Shown: positions 21,148-30,833, counted from the stretch's first letter. The stretch is DNA of 37,599 nucleotides from Mameliella sp. CS4 (GCF_019392335.1 NZ_JAHXRQ010000036.1:1-37599), one strand, 5' to 3'. Notes: generated by a model not told the origin, from the sequence alone. Translations and numbers: made by a program.

Positions 21148-23022
21148 GTGGACTCCTTTCTTTTTCAGGCTTCTGTCTTTCTTCTCGCCGCGGTGATCGC
21201 GGTGCCTCTCGCGGCGCGTCTGGGCCTGGGGTCGGTACTTGGATACCTGCTGGCCGGTCTTGCCATCGGGCCCGGACTCGGGCTGGTCGTGAACACGGTC
21301 GACATTCAGCACTTTGCCGAGTTCGGCGTGGTCATGATGCTGTTCATCATCGGGCTGGAGCTGGAGCCGCGCGCGCTCTGGGACATGCGGCACAGGTTGA
21401 TCGGCCTCGGGGGCCTGCAGATCCTGCTGACCACCTCGGCGATCCTCGCCGGAGGCATGGCGCTTGGCCTTGCCTGGCCGACGGCGCTGGCCGTAGGGTT
21501 GGCGCTGGCGCTGTCCTCTACCGCCATCGTGCTGCAGACGCTCAACGAAAAGAACCTGATGCAGACCAATGGCGGGCGATCCGCCTTTTCGGTCCTTCTG
21601 ACCCAGGACATCGCGGTGATTCCGATCCTCGTGATCCTGCCGCTTCTGTCGATTCCCGCCTTCATCAGCCCGGGGACCTTCCTGCAGCAGACCGACGATC
21701 ACGCCGGAAACGCCCATCACGCGGCCATGTCCCTGGTCGAGGGCCTGCCCGGCTGGGGTGCGGCGCTGGTGACGCTAGCGGTGATCGCCGCGATCATCCT
21801 GGCGGGTGTCTATGGCGCCCGGCCGCTGTTTCGCTACATCCACGCCGCGCATCTGCCCGAGATGTTCACCGCCGTCGCCCTGCTGATCGTGATCGGCATC
21901 GCCTTTCTGATGATGCTGGTCGGCCTTTCGCCGGCCCTTGGCACCTTCCTCGCCGGCGTCGTTCTGGCCAACTCCGAGTTCCGGCACGAACTCGAATCCG
22001 ACATCGCCCCATTCAAGGGGCTTCTGCTGGGGCTGTTCTTCATCACGGTCGGCGCCGGCATCGACATCGGGTCGCTCCTGCAGGAACCGCTGACCATCCT
22101 CGGGCTTGCGCTGGCGGTGATTCTGGTCAAGGGCGCGGTGCTCTACGGGCTGGGGCGCGCCTTTGGCCTGCGCAAACGGGGACTGTGGCTGTTCACGCTG
22201 GGACTGGCCCAGGCCGGCGAGTTCGGCTTTGTGATGATCTCCTTTGGCCGCCAGCAAAGCGTCTTTTCCGCCGATCTCGGCGGGCGGCTGCTGCTGATCA
22301 TCGCCATGACCATGCTGATCACCCCCCTGCTCTTCTTGCTGTTCGATTATCTCAACAAGGGGTTCAGCAAGATTGCCGAAAGCGCCGAAGAGGATTCCAT
22401 CGACGAGGAAGGCCCGGTGCTGATCGCGGGGATCGGGCGCTTTGGACAGATCGTCAACCGGCTGGTGCGTTCGGCCGGGCACAAGACCGTGGTGCTGGAC
22501 CATGACATCAAGACGATCCAGCTGATCCGGCGGTTCGGGGTCAAGGGGTTCTTCGGCGATCCGACCCGGCCCGAATTGCTACACGCGGCAGGGATCGATT
22601 CGGCGCGTGTTTTGGTGGCGGCCCTCGACGATCCCAAGGCCACGACCAAGCTGGTGGCCTATGCCCGCCGCATCCGCCCCGATATTCACATCGTCGCCCG
22701 CGCCCGCGACCGGACGCATGTTTACGCGCTTTACCAGGCGGGGGCGAATGACATCGTGCGCGAGATGTTCGACAGCAGCCTGCGCGCCGGGCGCTACGTT
22801 CTGGAAAACGTCGGCATGAGCGAATTCGAGGCGGCGATTGCCGAAGAAACCTTTTACCACCACGACCGCCGCACCATCCGCGAGCTGGCCCAGCTCTGGG
22901 ATCCGTCCATCCCCCCGGCCGAGAACGCCGCCTATGTGGCGCGGTCAAAGGAGTTGGAGCGTGAGCTGGAGACCGAATTGTACACTGCGCTGGCGGAGCG
23001 CGGAAAACAGGACGCGGCGTGA
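21148..23022 (+). CDS. CPA2-family cation:proton antiporter (KefB/KefC type)
   Basis: A 624-residue inner-membrane protein. An N-terminal Na+/H+ exchanger domain with about 12 helices (about 1-385) is followed by a cytoplasmic RCK/TrkA-N domain starting near 424 (VLIAGIGRFGQIVNRLV, a GxGxxG dinucleotide site, then VVLDHD). Known members release K+ in exchange for H+ and protect against electrophiles. GTG start with GGAG upstream. It overlaps the next small gene by four bases. Confidence 0.93.
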   Translation: MDSFLFQASVFLLAAVIAVPLAARLGLGSVLGYLLAGLAIGPGLGLVVNTVDIQHFAEFGVVMMLFIIGLELEPRALWDMRHRLIGLGGLQILLTTSAILAGGMALGLAWPTALAVGLALALSSTAIVLQTLNEKNLMQTNGGRSAFSVLLTQDIAVIPILVILPLLSIPAFISPGTFLQQTDDHAGNAHHAAMSLVEGLPGWGAALVTLAVIAAIILAGVYGARPLFRYIHAAHLPEMFTAVALLIVIGIAFLMMLVGLSPALGTFLAGVVLANSEFRHELESDIAPFKGLLLGLFFITVGAGIDIGSLLQEPLTILGLALAVILVKGAVLYGLGRAFGLRKRGLWLFTLGLAQAGEFGFVMISFGRQQSVFSADLGGRLLLIIAMTMLITPLLFLLFDYLNKGFSKIAESAEEDSIDEEGPVLIAGIGRFGQIVNRLVRSAGHKTVVLDHDIKTIQLIRRFGVKGFFGDPTRPELLHAAGIDSARVLVAALDDPKATTKLVAYARRIRPDIHIVARARDRTHVYALYQAGANDIVREMFDSSLRAGRYVLENVGMSEFEAAIAEETFYHHDRRTIRELAQLWDPSIPPAENAAYVARSKELERELETELYTALAERGKQDAA

Positions 23023-23408
23023 TTCGAAGGCTGCGCATCCGGCTCTTGCTCGGGCTGTTTTCTGCCTTCCTTTGGATCACTCAACCACTCACCAAATTTG
23101 AAGATCGCCTTTTTCGTTTCAGCCTTTTCTCACTTGTGTTTTATTGCTTCTTTGTCGTGGACGGGGTGCCATTGGCGTTCGACAGGACAGCCGGCACCTA
23201 TATTGTAGACTTCAAAGGCACCGGTCCAACCGAGGTTTCAGCACTCGGCTTCTACTTTCACTTTGCCGCATCGCACGGGCTATTCGTCGTGTTGTTATGC
23301 CTTATGCTGAGGATGTGCTTGGTGACATTCCTTGACGCGGCTGAGAGGCAGTATCTGTCGTCCCTTGAGAAGGACAAGCGACAGGACCCTGACCAATCCG
23401 ATAGGTAA
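23019..23408 (+). CDS. Small membrane protein, unrecognised
   Basis: A 129-residue frame starting with GTG that overlaps the antiporter stop (GTGA). It has about three hydrophobic stretches (about 7-22, 33-52 and 84-105) and a charged, soluble end. The region has noticeably lower GC than the antiporter. Translational coupling suggests an accessory or regulatory subunit of the antiporter, but no family is recognised and the low GC may mean recent arrival. Confidence 0.55.
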   Translation: MIRRLRIRLLLGLFSAFLWITQPLTKFEDRLFRFSLFSLVFYCFFVVDGVPLAFDRTAGTYIVDFKGTGPTEVSALGFYFHFAASHGLFVVLLCLMLRMCLVTFLDAAERQYLSSLEKDKRQDPDQSDR

Positions 23409-23423
23409 TACCCTGGCCGAACG

Positions 23424-23450
23424 AAAAAACCGCGCCCCGGGGGACGCGGT
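23424..23450 (-). terminator. Intrinsic terminator of carD
   Basis: On the minus strand ACCGCGTCCCC and GGGGCGCGGT form a GC-rich stem (one bulge) followed by six T (23429-23424). It lies about 27 bp past the carD stop. Confidence 0.9.
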
Positions 23451-23476
23451 CAGTTCGTTTCAGTTTCGCGGAGAGC

Positions 23477-23983
23477 TTACGCGGCGCGCAGACCCAGAAC
23501 TTCATCCACCTGCTTGGCGGCGGCGGCCTCGTCGCCGGAAACGGCGGCGATTTCGCGGGTCAGACGCTCCAGCGCGGCTTCGTACAGCTGACGCTCCGAG
23601 TAGGACTGCTCGCGCTGGTCGTCGGCGCGGTGCAGGTCGCGCACCACTTCGGCGATGGCGATCAGATCGCCCGAGTTGATCTTCTGCTCATATTCCTGGG
23701 CGCGGCGCGACCACATCGCGCGCTTGACCTTGGCCTTGCCCTTGAGCGTCTTCATCGCCTCGTTCACCACATCCGGGGACGACAGCGACCGCATTCCGAC
23801 TTCGGTGGCCTTGTGCGTCGGCACGCGCAGGGTCATCTTGTCCTTCTCGAAGGAGATCACGAAGAGTTCGAGGCTGATCCCGGCGATCTCCTGTTTCTCG
23901 ATCGACACGATCTGGCCGACGCCATGCGCCGGGTAGACCACATAGTCATTGGGACGGAAGTCGTTTTTCTTGGTCTTGGTCAT
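23477..23983 (-). CDS. carD: CarD/CdnL-family transcription regulator
   Basis: A 168-residue protein. The N-terminal RNA-polymerase-interacting domain (about 8-60, DYVVYPAHGVGQIVSIE) binds the beta subunit, and the C-terminal helical domain (about 70-160, MKTLKGKAKVKRAMWSRR) binds DNA at the upstream edge of the bubble. CarD proteins stabilise open complexes, notably at rRNA promoters. ATG 23983 is chosen with GAGG eight bases upstream; a TTG 18 bases earlier overlaps that site. From memory, carD and fdxA are usual neighbours in alphaproteobacteria; here a decayed gene separates them. Confidence 0.95.
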   Translation of the reverse strand: MTKTKKNDFRPNDYVVYPAHGVGQIVSIEKQEIAGISLELFVISFEKDKMTLRVPTHKATEVGMRSLSSPDVVNEAMKTLKGKAKVKRAMWSRRAQEYEQKINSGDLIAIAEVVRDLHRADDQREQSYSERQLYEAALERLTREIAAVSGDEAAAAKQVDEVLGLRAA

Positions 23984-24001
23984 ATAGGTCGTTCCTCGCA
24001 A

Positions 24002-24359
24002 CTCATCAGTTGACTAGGCGACAAAAAAGACGACCGGGGACCGCTGGATTCCCGCTCATCTTATGTCATACAGTCTGGTTATGCCCCGAAGGGTCGTCGG
24101 GCGTTACGCCCCGAACGTGCATTCATCATGTGAACAACATGTATAGCACAGAATGCGAAAGCATCCTAGCGCCCTTCGATTCCGATAAAAGTTTCAATGT
24201 TTCAAAAACTTAACCCGGACACTCGATCCAATGCACAAGTTATAAACGAATCGGCGCCGGACCGCAGCACCTTCGCCTTTTGTCGCCTCAAAACCGTCGC
24301 GTGTATGCTATGCTGGGCTCACGACCCTTCATTGCAGTGAGTATTTCCGGGTACGAGTC
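24002..24359. other. Gap upstream of carD with a 13-base direct repeat
   Basis: This stretch should hold the carD promoter (minus strand). GTTATGCCCCGAA (24078-24090) recurs with one change as GTTACGCCCCGAA (24103-24115), and GGGCG/CGCCC forms a small hairpin between. No convincing -10/-35 pair and no gene were found. Confidence 0.45.
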
Positions 24360-25049
24360 ATGGTTACAATTCCTGAAGACGAGTATTTCACAGGATCAAG
24401 CGCCGGCACAAGCCATCGCCTCAACTCGGACACCGCTCCGAACAAGGGGACAGCCTCCATCCTCACGATCAACGCCGTCCCATCGCCTGGCAACACCTAC
24501 CTGGTCATCGGCTATTCACTATAGATTATCCCATCCATTGCCACACCGTTCAGCGTGTCGATCAATCCGGGGCAGTCCGACGGCTTCTACGACGATCCCA
24601 TCGACATCCAGGTCACGCCATTGAACTTCGCGGCCATTCCCGAAGGCCACCCCAGCGGCCTTTTCTGAGCCCGCCACGGCTGCGGCGTGCCCCAAGGCGG
24701 CGACAGGGCGATCGGAGACCCGGATGCGGACACTTTCGTCTTTGAAACGGGTCTCGGCTGGAACAACGCCATCGATTTCGAGGACACAGCGGGGCCCCGA
24801 GACGGCCTATGACGGGTCGGATGTGATTTCCGTCACCGCCTTCGCACCTTCAACGGAGGCTCTGCGCTCACCTTCGATCAACTGGTGATCACCCAGCATA
24901 GAACCTCGATGCGCATTCATATCGATCTCGACATGGACGGCAATCCGGACAGTTTCGACATCGACGGGGCCTGCACGATCAACATGCCCCGTTTCATCGT
25001 CAAGAATGCAACGGCAACGAACGTCGACGCGTTCGACTTTGTGTTCTAA
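24360..25049 (+). pseudogene. Decayed RTX-type calcium-binding protein gene
   Basis: Starting at ATG 24360 one frame reads MVTIPEDEYFTG and, past a TAG at 24522, ATPFSVSINPGQSDGFYDD. Past a TGA at 24666 it reads GDPDADTFVFETGLG, the typical GxDADxFVF spacing of hemolysin-type repeats. Near 24808 the sense passes to a second frame (YDGSDVISVTAF), and near 24845 to a third (ALTFDQLVITQ, then IDLDMDGNPDSF, ending VDAFDFVF at the TAA 25047). This is the C-terminal end of a protein secreted by a type I system, broken by two stops and two frameshifts. The length suggests that much of the original was also lost. Confidence 0.75.
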
Positions 25050-25082
25050 GTGCTGTCCTCGACCGCGCTCTGGTGAGGGGAC

Positions 25083-25421
25083 TCAGCCCCCCTCGCCCGG
25101 AGTCTCGGAAAAATATTTCTCCAGCTTGCCGGACTCGCCATCGCGCTCCTCTGCCTCAGGCAGAGGATCCTTCTTGGAGATGATCACCGGCCAGAGTTCC
25201 GCGTACTTGCGGTTGAACTCCACCCATTTCTCCATGTCCGGCTCCGTGTCCGGGCGGATGGCGTCGGCGGGACATTCCGGCTCACAGACACCGCAGTCGA
25301 TGCATTCATCGGGGTGGATCACCAACATGTTCTCGCCCTCGTAGAAACAGTCCACAGGGCACACCTCGACGCAGTCGGTGTATTTGCAGGCAATGCAAGC
25401 ATCGTTGACGATGTAGGTCAT
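25083..25421 (-). CDS. fdxA: 7Fe ferredoxin FdxA
   Basis: A 112-residue electron carrier with nine cysteines (9, 12, 17, 21, 25, 40, 43, 46, 50). The pattern matches the Azotobacter-type ferredoxin with one [3Fe-4S] and one [4Fe-4S] cluster (CIDCGVCEPECP for the second). The long acidic C-terminal tail is normal for the alphaproteobacterial group. It follows the S4-protein gene by 55 bp on the same strand. Confidence 0.96.
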   Translation of the reverse strand: MTYIVNDACIACKYTDCVEVCPVDCFYEGENMLVIHPDECIDCGVCEPECPADAIRPDTEPDMEKWVEFNRKYAELWPVIISKKDPLPEAEERDGESGKLEKYFSETPGEGG

Positions 25422-25476
25422 GAGCTTCTCGTTCCTCGCGGCGCGCTTTTGCGCCTAGCTAATCCAGAGGTCCGGA

Positions 25477-25857
25477 TCATTCAAGCGCCGAGGGGCGCGA
25501 CTTGTCCAATGCGCGGCGGTCTTTCTTGGTCGGGCGTCCACCGCCGTCGTAGCGCGGCGCCTGCGGTTCACGCTCGCGTGGCTTGGGCGGATCGAGATCC
25601 TCGTAGAGCGCCTGCGCCTCCGGTGCGGGGCCCCGCCGCTCACCGGGCGCGACAATACGGATCACCCGCACGTCGCGCTCCTTGGGAAAGGTCAGGGTGT
25701 CTCCCGGCCCCACCATGAAGGCCGGCTTGGCCACCGGCGCCCCGTTCACCCGGCAATGTCCGCCCGAAACCAGCTTGGCCGCCAGCGAGCGCGTCTTGAA
25801 AAACCGAGCATGCCAGAGCCACTTGTCCAGGCGGATCTTGGCGGGGCCTTCACCCAT
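25477..25857 (-). CDS. S4-domain RNA-binding protein (Hsp15-like)
   Basis: A 126-residue protein with an N-terminal S4 domain (about 5-55, IRLDKWLWHARFFKTRSLA, then GGHCRVNG) and a basic Arg/Pro-rich tail. Hsp15/HslR relatives bind free 50S subunits carrying nascent chains. Its ATG follows directly on the helicase stop with no gap, so translation is coupled to the helicase gene. Confidence 0.9.
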   Translation of the reverse strand: MGEGPAKIRLDKWLWHARFFKTRSLAAKLVSGGHCRVNGAPVAKPAFMVGPGDTLTFPKERDVRVIRIVAPGERRGPAPEAQALYEDLDPPKPREREPQAPRYDGGGRPTKKDRRALDKSRPSALE

Positions 25858-28821
25858 TCAGGTCTTGTCCTTGAGCCCCATGAGCGCCGCCGCAAAAGGG
25901 TTGTCCGGGTCGATCGGCTTGTCCTTCTTGGGCGGACGCGACTCAAACTTGCGGCCACCGCCGTCACGCGGCGGCTTGCCCTTGGGCTTGCCACCTTTTC
26001 CGCGCGGACGTTCACCGGCCTTGTTGTCCTGCCGGTCGCCGCGCTGCGGACGTCCACCACCCTTGGCCCCGTCACCGCCACGCGCGTCCCGCCGGGGCTT
26101 GCCACCGCTGCGGCGCTGGTTGCCGCGATTGCCGCCCCAGGTGAAGGAATAGAAGACCTCCATCTCGGGCCCGGCCAGCGCTTCGTCCGGCGCCTCGCCC
26201 GGGGTCAGTTCCTCTTCGGGTGTCTCGGGGACCGGAGTCTCGGCCACAGGTTCCGCCGGTTCAGCCGAAACGGGGGCCTCGCCCTGATCTTCCAGTTGCG
26301 CCACCGGTTCGGCCACATCGGCCGGCTCCGGGGTTTCGGCCGCATCCGGGGTCACGCCCGCAGACTCTTCACCGGCCGCGTCCATGACCGGCTTGTCCTC
26401 GGCCGGGGCGCCCGCCTCGCTCGCCACCACCGCATCGGCGGGTTTGACCTTTTCGCGTTCACCCTTTTCAGCGCGGTAGCCCAGTCCCTGCATCAGGTCG
26501 GCGAATTGTTCCAGCGTCATGCCGGTGATCGAGAGCATGTCGGCCTTGGCCTCGAAACCGCCGCGGCTGTCCTCGGCGCGCAGCATGTCGGCCAGACGTT
26601 CCAGCATGTCGATGCGGATCGCGCGGGCGCCGGATTTGCGGTAGCCCGCCAGCGTGTAATGCTGCGCCGGCACCTCTTCCATGTTCGGCACCGTGACCAG
26701 CCCCGGCGGCGGCGCCTCGGGGAATTCGTCCAGCCCGTTGGCGAGCCCCCACAGCACAAGCCGCAGTCGCGTCGGCGCAGGCTTCAGCAGCAGGGGCATG
26801 AAAATCGTGTACTGTCCGAAACGCACGCCGTGCTTCCGCAGCGAGCCGCGCGCATCCTGATCCAGCGCCTTGACGTCATCGGCCACCTGCGCGCGCGGGA
26901 TCACGCCCATCTGTTCGACCATCTGGAAGGCAAAACCGCGCGCCAGCCCGGTCAGGGCCTCGTCGTCGCGCATTTTCAACAGCGGCTCGAACAGGGCCGC
27001 GATCTTGCGATCCATGAAATGCTGCAAGCGGCGCGTGACCTTCTCGGCCACGTCATGCCCGGCCTCGTCATCGACAAAGGCCACCACGCGCGGCTTGAGC
27101 GGATCATCGCCCTTGGCCAGCTTGCCGACCGCCTGGTCGCCCCACATCAACCCACCCTGTTCGGTAAAGTCGATCTCGGTATCGGGCGCATTGTAGAATC
27201 GGTCCGCGCGCAGGTGGAAATGCGGCGTCAGCGCCTGCAAGCTTGCCTGCCGCAGCGTCTTGGCCTCCTGGCCTGTCGCATCCTTGTCCTGCCGGAATCG
27301 GAAACCCTCGAGCCTGCCGACGAGATGACCTTCGACGGTGACTTCACCCTGATCGTTCACTTCGGCCAAGAGGGCCTCCTTCTGTTTCAACCGGCGCAAG
27401 AGAACACTGGTGCGCCGGTCTACAAATCTTTGCGTCAGACGCTCGTGCAGGGCATCCGACAGGGCGTCTTCTACAGCGCGTGTTCGCCCGCGCCAATGGT
27501 CTTCGTCCGCGACCCAGCCCTTTCGCTGAGCCACATAAGTCCATGTGCGGATATACGCCAGCCGTTTCGACAATGTGTCAATGTCGCCATCGGTCCGATC
27601 GATCCTGTTGATCTGTCGGGCAAGGAAATCATCGGGCACGCTTCCGTTTTGATGCAAGTGCCCGAAGATAACGCTCAACAGACCCGCGTGTTCCGCCGGC
27701 GAAATTCCGCGGAAGTCGGGGATTCGGCAGACATCCCACAACAACTGCACCGATGCCGTGTCCGAGGCCCGCGCCCGCACTTCTGCCTCCGAGGCCAGGG
27801 CGCGCAAGGCGCGCAGGTCGTCGGCCTCACGCGCCTTGATCAGCACCTCATGGTCCGGCGAGGCGTCCAGGCTGGCGTCCAGCGCGTCGATAGAGCCGAA
27901 ACGGAGTGACGAACTGCGCCAGTTCAGTTTTTTCAGAGGCGTGAAGGAATGGTTGCAGATCGCCTCTGCCCACTCATCCGGAATCGGCCCGGCATCACCT
28001 GTGACACCGAAGGTGCCATTCGACATGCCGCGCCCCGCACGCCCGGCGATCTGTGCCAGTTCGTTCGGTTGCAGGGGGCGCATCCGGCGCCCGTCGAATT
28101 TCGTCAGCGAAGAAAAGGCGACGTGGTCGATGTCCAGGTTCAGGCCCATGCCGATGGCATCGGTCGCCACCAGGTAATCGACCTCGCCGTTCTGATAGAG
28201 GTCCACCTGGGCGTTGCGCGTCCGGGGCGACAGCGCTCCCATGACCACCGCCGCGCCGCCCTTCTGCCGTTTCAGCAGTTCCGCGATGGCATAGACATTG
28301 TCGATGCTGAAACCGACGATGGCAGTCCGCGGCGGCAGGCGGCTGATCTTCTTCGAGCCGGTATAGACAAGCTGGCTCATCCGTTCGCGGCGGAGGTATT
28401 CGACCCCCGGCACAAGCGCGCCGATCGGCCCGCGCATCGTGTCGGAGCCCAGAAACAGCGTCTCATGCGTGCCGCGCATCCGCAGCAGGCGGTCGGTGAA
28501 AACGTGTCCGCGTTCCGGGTCGGCACACAGCTGGATCTCGTCGATGGCGACAAAATCCGTGCCCATGCCCTCGGGCATGGCCTCGACCGTGCAGACCCAG
28601 TATTTCGCCCGGGGCGGAACGATCCGTTCCTCGCCCGTCACAAGGGCCACAACCGAGGGGCCGCGGATCGCCACGATCTTGTCGAAGACCTCGCGCGCCA
28701 ACAGGCGCAGCGGCAGGCCGATCACCCCGGTGCGATAGCCGAGCATCCGCTCGATGGCGTAATGGGTCTTGCCTGTGTTGGTCGGGCCGAGAACGGCCGC
28801 GATCCGGGAATTCTGGGCCAT
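25858..28821 (-). CDS. SUPV3L1/MgpS-type RNA helicase
   Basis: A 987-residue superfamily 2 helicase. Motif I is GPTNTGKTH (12-20) and the DEIQ box is motif II; motif VI lies around QIAGRAGRG. A SUV3-type C-terminal core follows. Residues from about 770 form an Ala/Glu/Pro-rich acidic linker, and the last ~110 a basic Gly/Arg/Lys-rich tail likely to bind RNA. The start ATG 28821 has AGGCGG seven bases upstream; a GTG 33 bases earlier is possible. Mitochondrial SUV3 works in RNA decay; the bacterial role is less defined. It heads the helicase, S4, fdxA group. Confidence 0.92.
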   Translation of the reverse strand: MAQNSRIAAVLGPTNTGKTHYAIERMLGYRTGVIGLPLRLLAREVFDKIVAIRGPSVVALVTGEERIVPPRAKYWVCTVEAMPEGMGTDFVAIDEIQLCADPERGHVFTDRLLRMRGTHETLFLGSDTMRGPIGALVPGVEYLRRERMSQLVYTGSKKISRLPPRTAIVGFSIDNVYAIAELLKRQKGGAAVVMGALSPRTRNAQVDLYQNGEVDYLVATDAIGMGLNLDIDHVAFSSLTKFDGRRMRPLQPNELAQIAGRAGRGMSNGTFGVTGDAGPIPDEWAEAICNHSFTPLKKLNWRSSSLRFGSIDALDASLDASPDHEVLIKAREADDLRALRALASEAEVRARASDTASVQLLWDVCRIPDFRGISPAEHAGLLSVIFGHLHQNGSVPDDFLARQINRIDRTDGDIDTLSKRLAYIRTWTYVAQRKGWVADEDHWRGRTRAVEDALSDALHERLTQRFVDRRTSVLLRRLKQKEALLAEVNDQGEVTVEGHLVGRLEGFRFRQDKDATGQEAKTLRQASLQALTPHFHLRADRFYNAPDTEIDFTEQGGLMWGDQAVGKLAKGDDPLKPRVVAFVDDEAGHDVAEKVTRRLQHFMDRKIAALFEPLLKMRDDEALTGLARGFAFQMVEQMGVIPRAQVADDVKALDQDARGSLRKHGVRFGQYTIFMPLLLKPAPTRLRLVLWGLANGLDEFPEAPPPGLVTVPNMEEVPAQHYTLAGYRKSGARAIRIDMLERLADMLRAEDSRGGFEAKADMLSITGMTLEQFADLMQGLGYRAEKGEREKVKPADAVVASEAGAPAEDKPVMDAAGEESAGVTPDAAETPEPADVAEPVAQLEDQGEAPVSAEPAEPVAETPVPETPEEELTPGEAPDEALAGPEMEVFYSFTWGGNRGNQRRSGGKPRRDARGGDGAKGGGRPQRGDRQDNKAGERPRGKGGKPKGKPPRDGGGRKFESRPPKKDKPIDPDNPFAAALMGLKDKT

Positions 28822-28878
28822 TGGGCCGCCTATGTCTTGGGCTGTGACCCGCACATAAGGCCGCGCCCGTCTGCCTCG

Positions 28879-29430
28879 TCAGAGCGTGATACCGATGGCC
28901 ACCCGCTCGAGCCGCTCCATCGCCTTTTCGACGTCGGGATCATGCGGCCTGAGTTCAAGTACCTTCTCGAAGGCGCGATAGGCAAGGGCCGGTTTTCCCA
29001 CCTGTTCGTTGATCGCCCCGACGCCGCGCAGCGCCGCGAAGTGGTTGGGGTTCAAGGCCAGGACACGCTCCAGCGCGTCCATCGCCGGGCCGAATTTCTC
29101 GGCCCCGAAATAGGCCAGCGCCAGCCCGTGCCAGCCTTCGGCGAATTCCGGCGCATGGTCGGTCAGGGCGCGGAAATGCTCGATCGCGGCCTTGTGGTTC
29201 TTGACCTCCAGCGCGTCCCGCCCGCGTTTCAAAAGCAGGTCCATACTGGCCGAACCGGACTTGGACCACTCGGCGATGATCTGGCTTTCCAGACGCTGCG
29301 CGGCGGTCGCGGTCTCGGCCTCCTGCAGCTCTGCCAGCAGCTCTGCCGCGCGATCTTCCGCCCTCCCGAAGGAAGGTAGGGAAATCATGACTAGGGCGCA
29401 AAATGCCGCGAGGATACGTTCGTAATCCAT
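28879..29430 (-). CDS. TPR-repeat periplasmic protein
   Basis: A 183-residue protein with a signal peptide (about 1-23, ending FGRA) and about three tetratricopeptide repeats between 70 and 170 (AIEHFRALTDHAPEFAEGWH, and AMDALERVLALNPNHFAALR). Such proteins are interaction scaffolds; partners are unknown. ATG 29430 is chosen with GAGGA eight bases upstream. It is divergent from the SCP2 gene and 58 bp upstream of the helicase gene. Confidence 0.85.
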   Translation of the reverse strand: MDYERILAAFCALVMISLPSFGRAEDRAAELLAELQEAETATAAQRLESQIIAEWSKSGSASMDLLLKRGRDALEVKNHKAAIEHFRALTDHAPEFAEGWHGLALAYFGAEKFGPAMDALERVLALNPNHFAALRGVGAINEQVGKPALAYRAFEKVLELRPHDPDVEKAMERLERVAIGITL

Positions 29431-29519
29431 ATGTGCCGTCCTCATAACTTGTGCTGAGTGTAGCGTCTGTACGCCAGTTGGCCAGCGCACGATTATGAGA
29501 GCAAGCTTTAGGAGCGAAA

Positions 29520-29810
29520 ATGAGCGACACAGTCAACGCGGCCGTCAAAGCCCTGAACGAAAAAATGGGCGGCAACGGGTTCGACGGAACCGCGAAAATG
29601 ACCATTGAGGACGAAGGCAGCCTGATCATCGACGAAAACGGCGCTCATGCCGGGGACGAGGCGGCAGATGTGACCATGACCGCCAGCGCCGATACCTTCC
29701 TCTCCATTGTCGAAGGCGATCTGGACCCCACCTCCGCATTCATGTCCGGCAAGCTTGCCATCGAGGGCGACATGTCTGCCGCCATGCGCCTGGCACAGGT
29801 CCTGGCCTGA
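29520..29810 (+). CDS. SCP2 sterol-binding-domain protein
   Basis: A 96-residue protein made of one SCP2 domain (MTIEDEGSLIIDENG, VTMTASADTFLSIVEGDLDPTSAFMSGKLAIEGD). The fold binds lipids, fatty acyl groups or other hydrophobic ligands. GGAG lies six bases before the ATG. The stop overlaps the next ATG (TGATG), so it is coupled with an alpha/beta hydrolase, consistent with a shared lipid substrate (inference). Confidence 0.9.
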   Translation: MSDTVNAAVKALNEKMGGNGFDGTAKMTIEDEGSLIIDENGAHAGDEAADVTMTASADTFLSIVEGDLDPTSAFMSGKLAIEGDMSAAMRLAQVLA

Positions 29811-30772
29811 TGACTGCCGTTCCCGCGCCCTTCCACGCCGATCTTGCAGAAGGTCCGGCAGACGCCCGTGCCTGGTGGATGACCACCTCGGACGGGCTGC
29901 GTGTGCGCATCGCGCATTACGGCAGCAACGGGGCGCGGGGCACGGTCTTCATGTTCCCGGGCCGCACCGAATACGTCGAAAAATACGGTCGTGTCAGCCG
30001 CTTCCTGTCGGATGCGGGCTATCACGTTCTGGCGATTGACTGGCGCGGGCAGGGCCTCGCCGACCGGATGCTGGGCGAACGCCGCACCGGCCATGTCGGC
30101 GTCTTCGAGGACTACCAGCGCGATGTCGCCAGCATGGTACAACTGGCCGACGACCTGGGCCTGCCCGGCCCGCGCCACCTGATCGGCCATTCGATGGGCG
30201 GCTGCATCGGGTTTCGCGCGGTCTCTGACGGGCTGGACGTGGCGTCCTGCGTGTTTACCGGCCCGATGTGGGGCATCCGCATCGCCGACCCGGTCCGCCC
30301 CGCGGCCTGGGCGATCTCGCGCATGTCGAAATCCGTGGGCCTGGGCCATCTCTTTGCGCCGGGCACCGGTGCCGACAGCTATGTCGCCTCCAACGCCTTT
30401 GACGACAACCTGCTGACCACCGACACCGAGCAATGGGATTACATGCGCCGCCAGGTGCTGGCGATCCCGGAACTGCAGCTTGGCGGTCCGTCGCTGCATT
30501 GGCTGCACGAGGCGCTGGCCGAAACTCGCCGCCTGGCGCGACGTCCCTCTCCGAAACAGCCCTGCATCTGCTATTGCGGCACCAATGAACGCATCGTCGA
30601 CGTCGACCGCATCCGCTCGCGCATGGCGCGCTGGCGCAACGGGCGGCTCGACATGGTCGAGGGCGGCGAACACGAGATCCTGATGGAAAGCCCCCATATC
30701 CGAGAGCGTGTCCTGTCCGAGATCGCCGCGCATTTCGACAGCGCCACAAGCCGCACCGCCCTGCGCGCCTGA
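29810..30772 (+). CDS. Alpha/beta hydrolase (lysophospholipase/monoglyceride-lipase type)
   Basis: A 320-residue hydrolase with the nucleophile elbow GHSMG (S128), IDWRGQG after beta-4, and a late EGGEHEILME that supplies the likely catalytic His. It is related to PldB and monoacylglycerol lipases. No signal peptide. It overlaps the SCP2 gene by one base. Confidence 0.9.
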   Translation: MTAVPAPFHADLAEGPADARAWWMTTSDGLRVRIAHYGSNGARGTVFMFPGRTEYVEKYGRVSRFLSDAGYHVLAIDWRGQGLADRMLGERRTGHVGVFEDYQRDVASMVQLADDLGLPGPRHLIGHSMGGCIGFRAVSDGLDVASCVFTGPMWGIRIADPVRPAAWAISRMSKSVGLGHLFAPGTGADSYVASNAFDDNLLTTDTEQWDYMRRQVLAIPELQLGGPSLHWLHEALAETRRLARRPSPKQPCICYCGTNERIVDVDRIRSRMARWRNGRLDMVEGGEHEILMESPHIRERVLSEIAAHFDSATSRTALRA

Positions 30773-30833
30773 GCCAGCGGCCCTTTCCGATCCCGCACTG
30801 GCCCAGCGGCAAAAACCGCCTATCCTCAGGCGC

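Noticed and set aside
24010..24213. 67-codon plus-strand frame in the carD leader
   Set aside because: No ribosome site and unlikely composition; it covers the region expected to hold the carD promoter.
25075..25094. GAGGGG/CCCCTC hairpin as the fdxA terminator
   Set aside because: It overlaps the fdxA stop and lacks a T-run in the fdxA direction; it may be chance in a GC-rich stretch.
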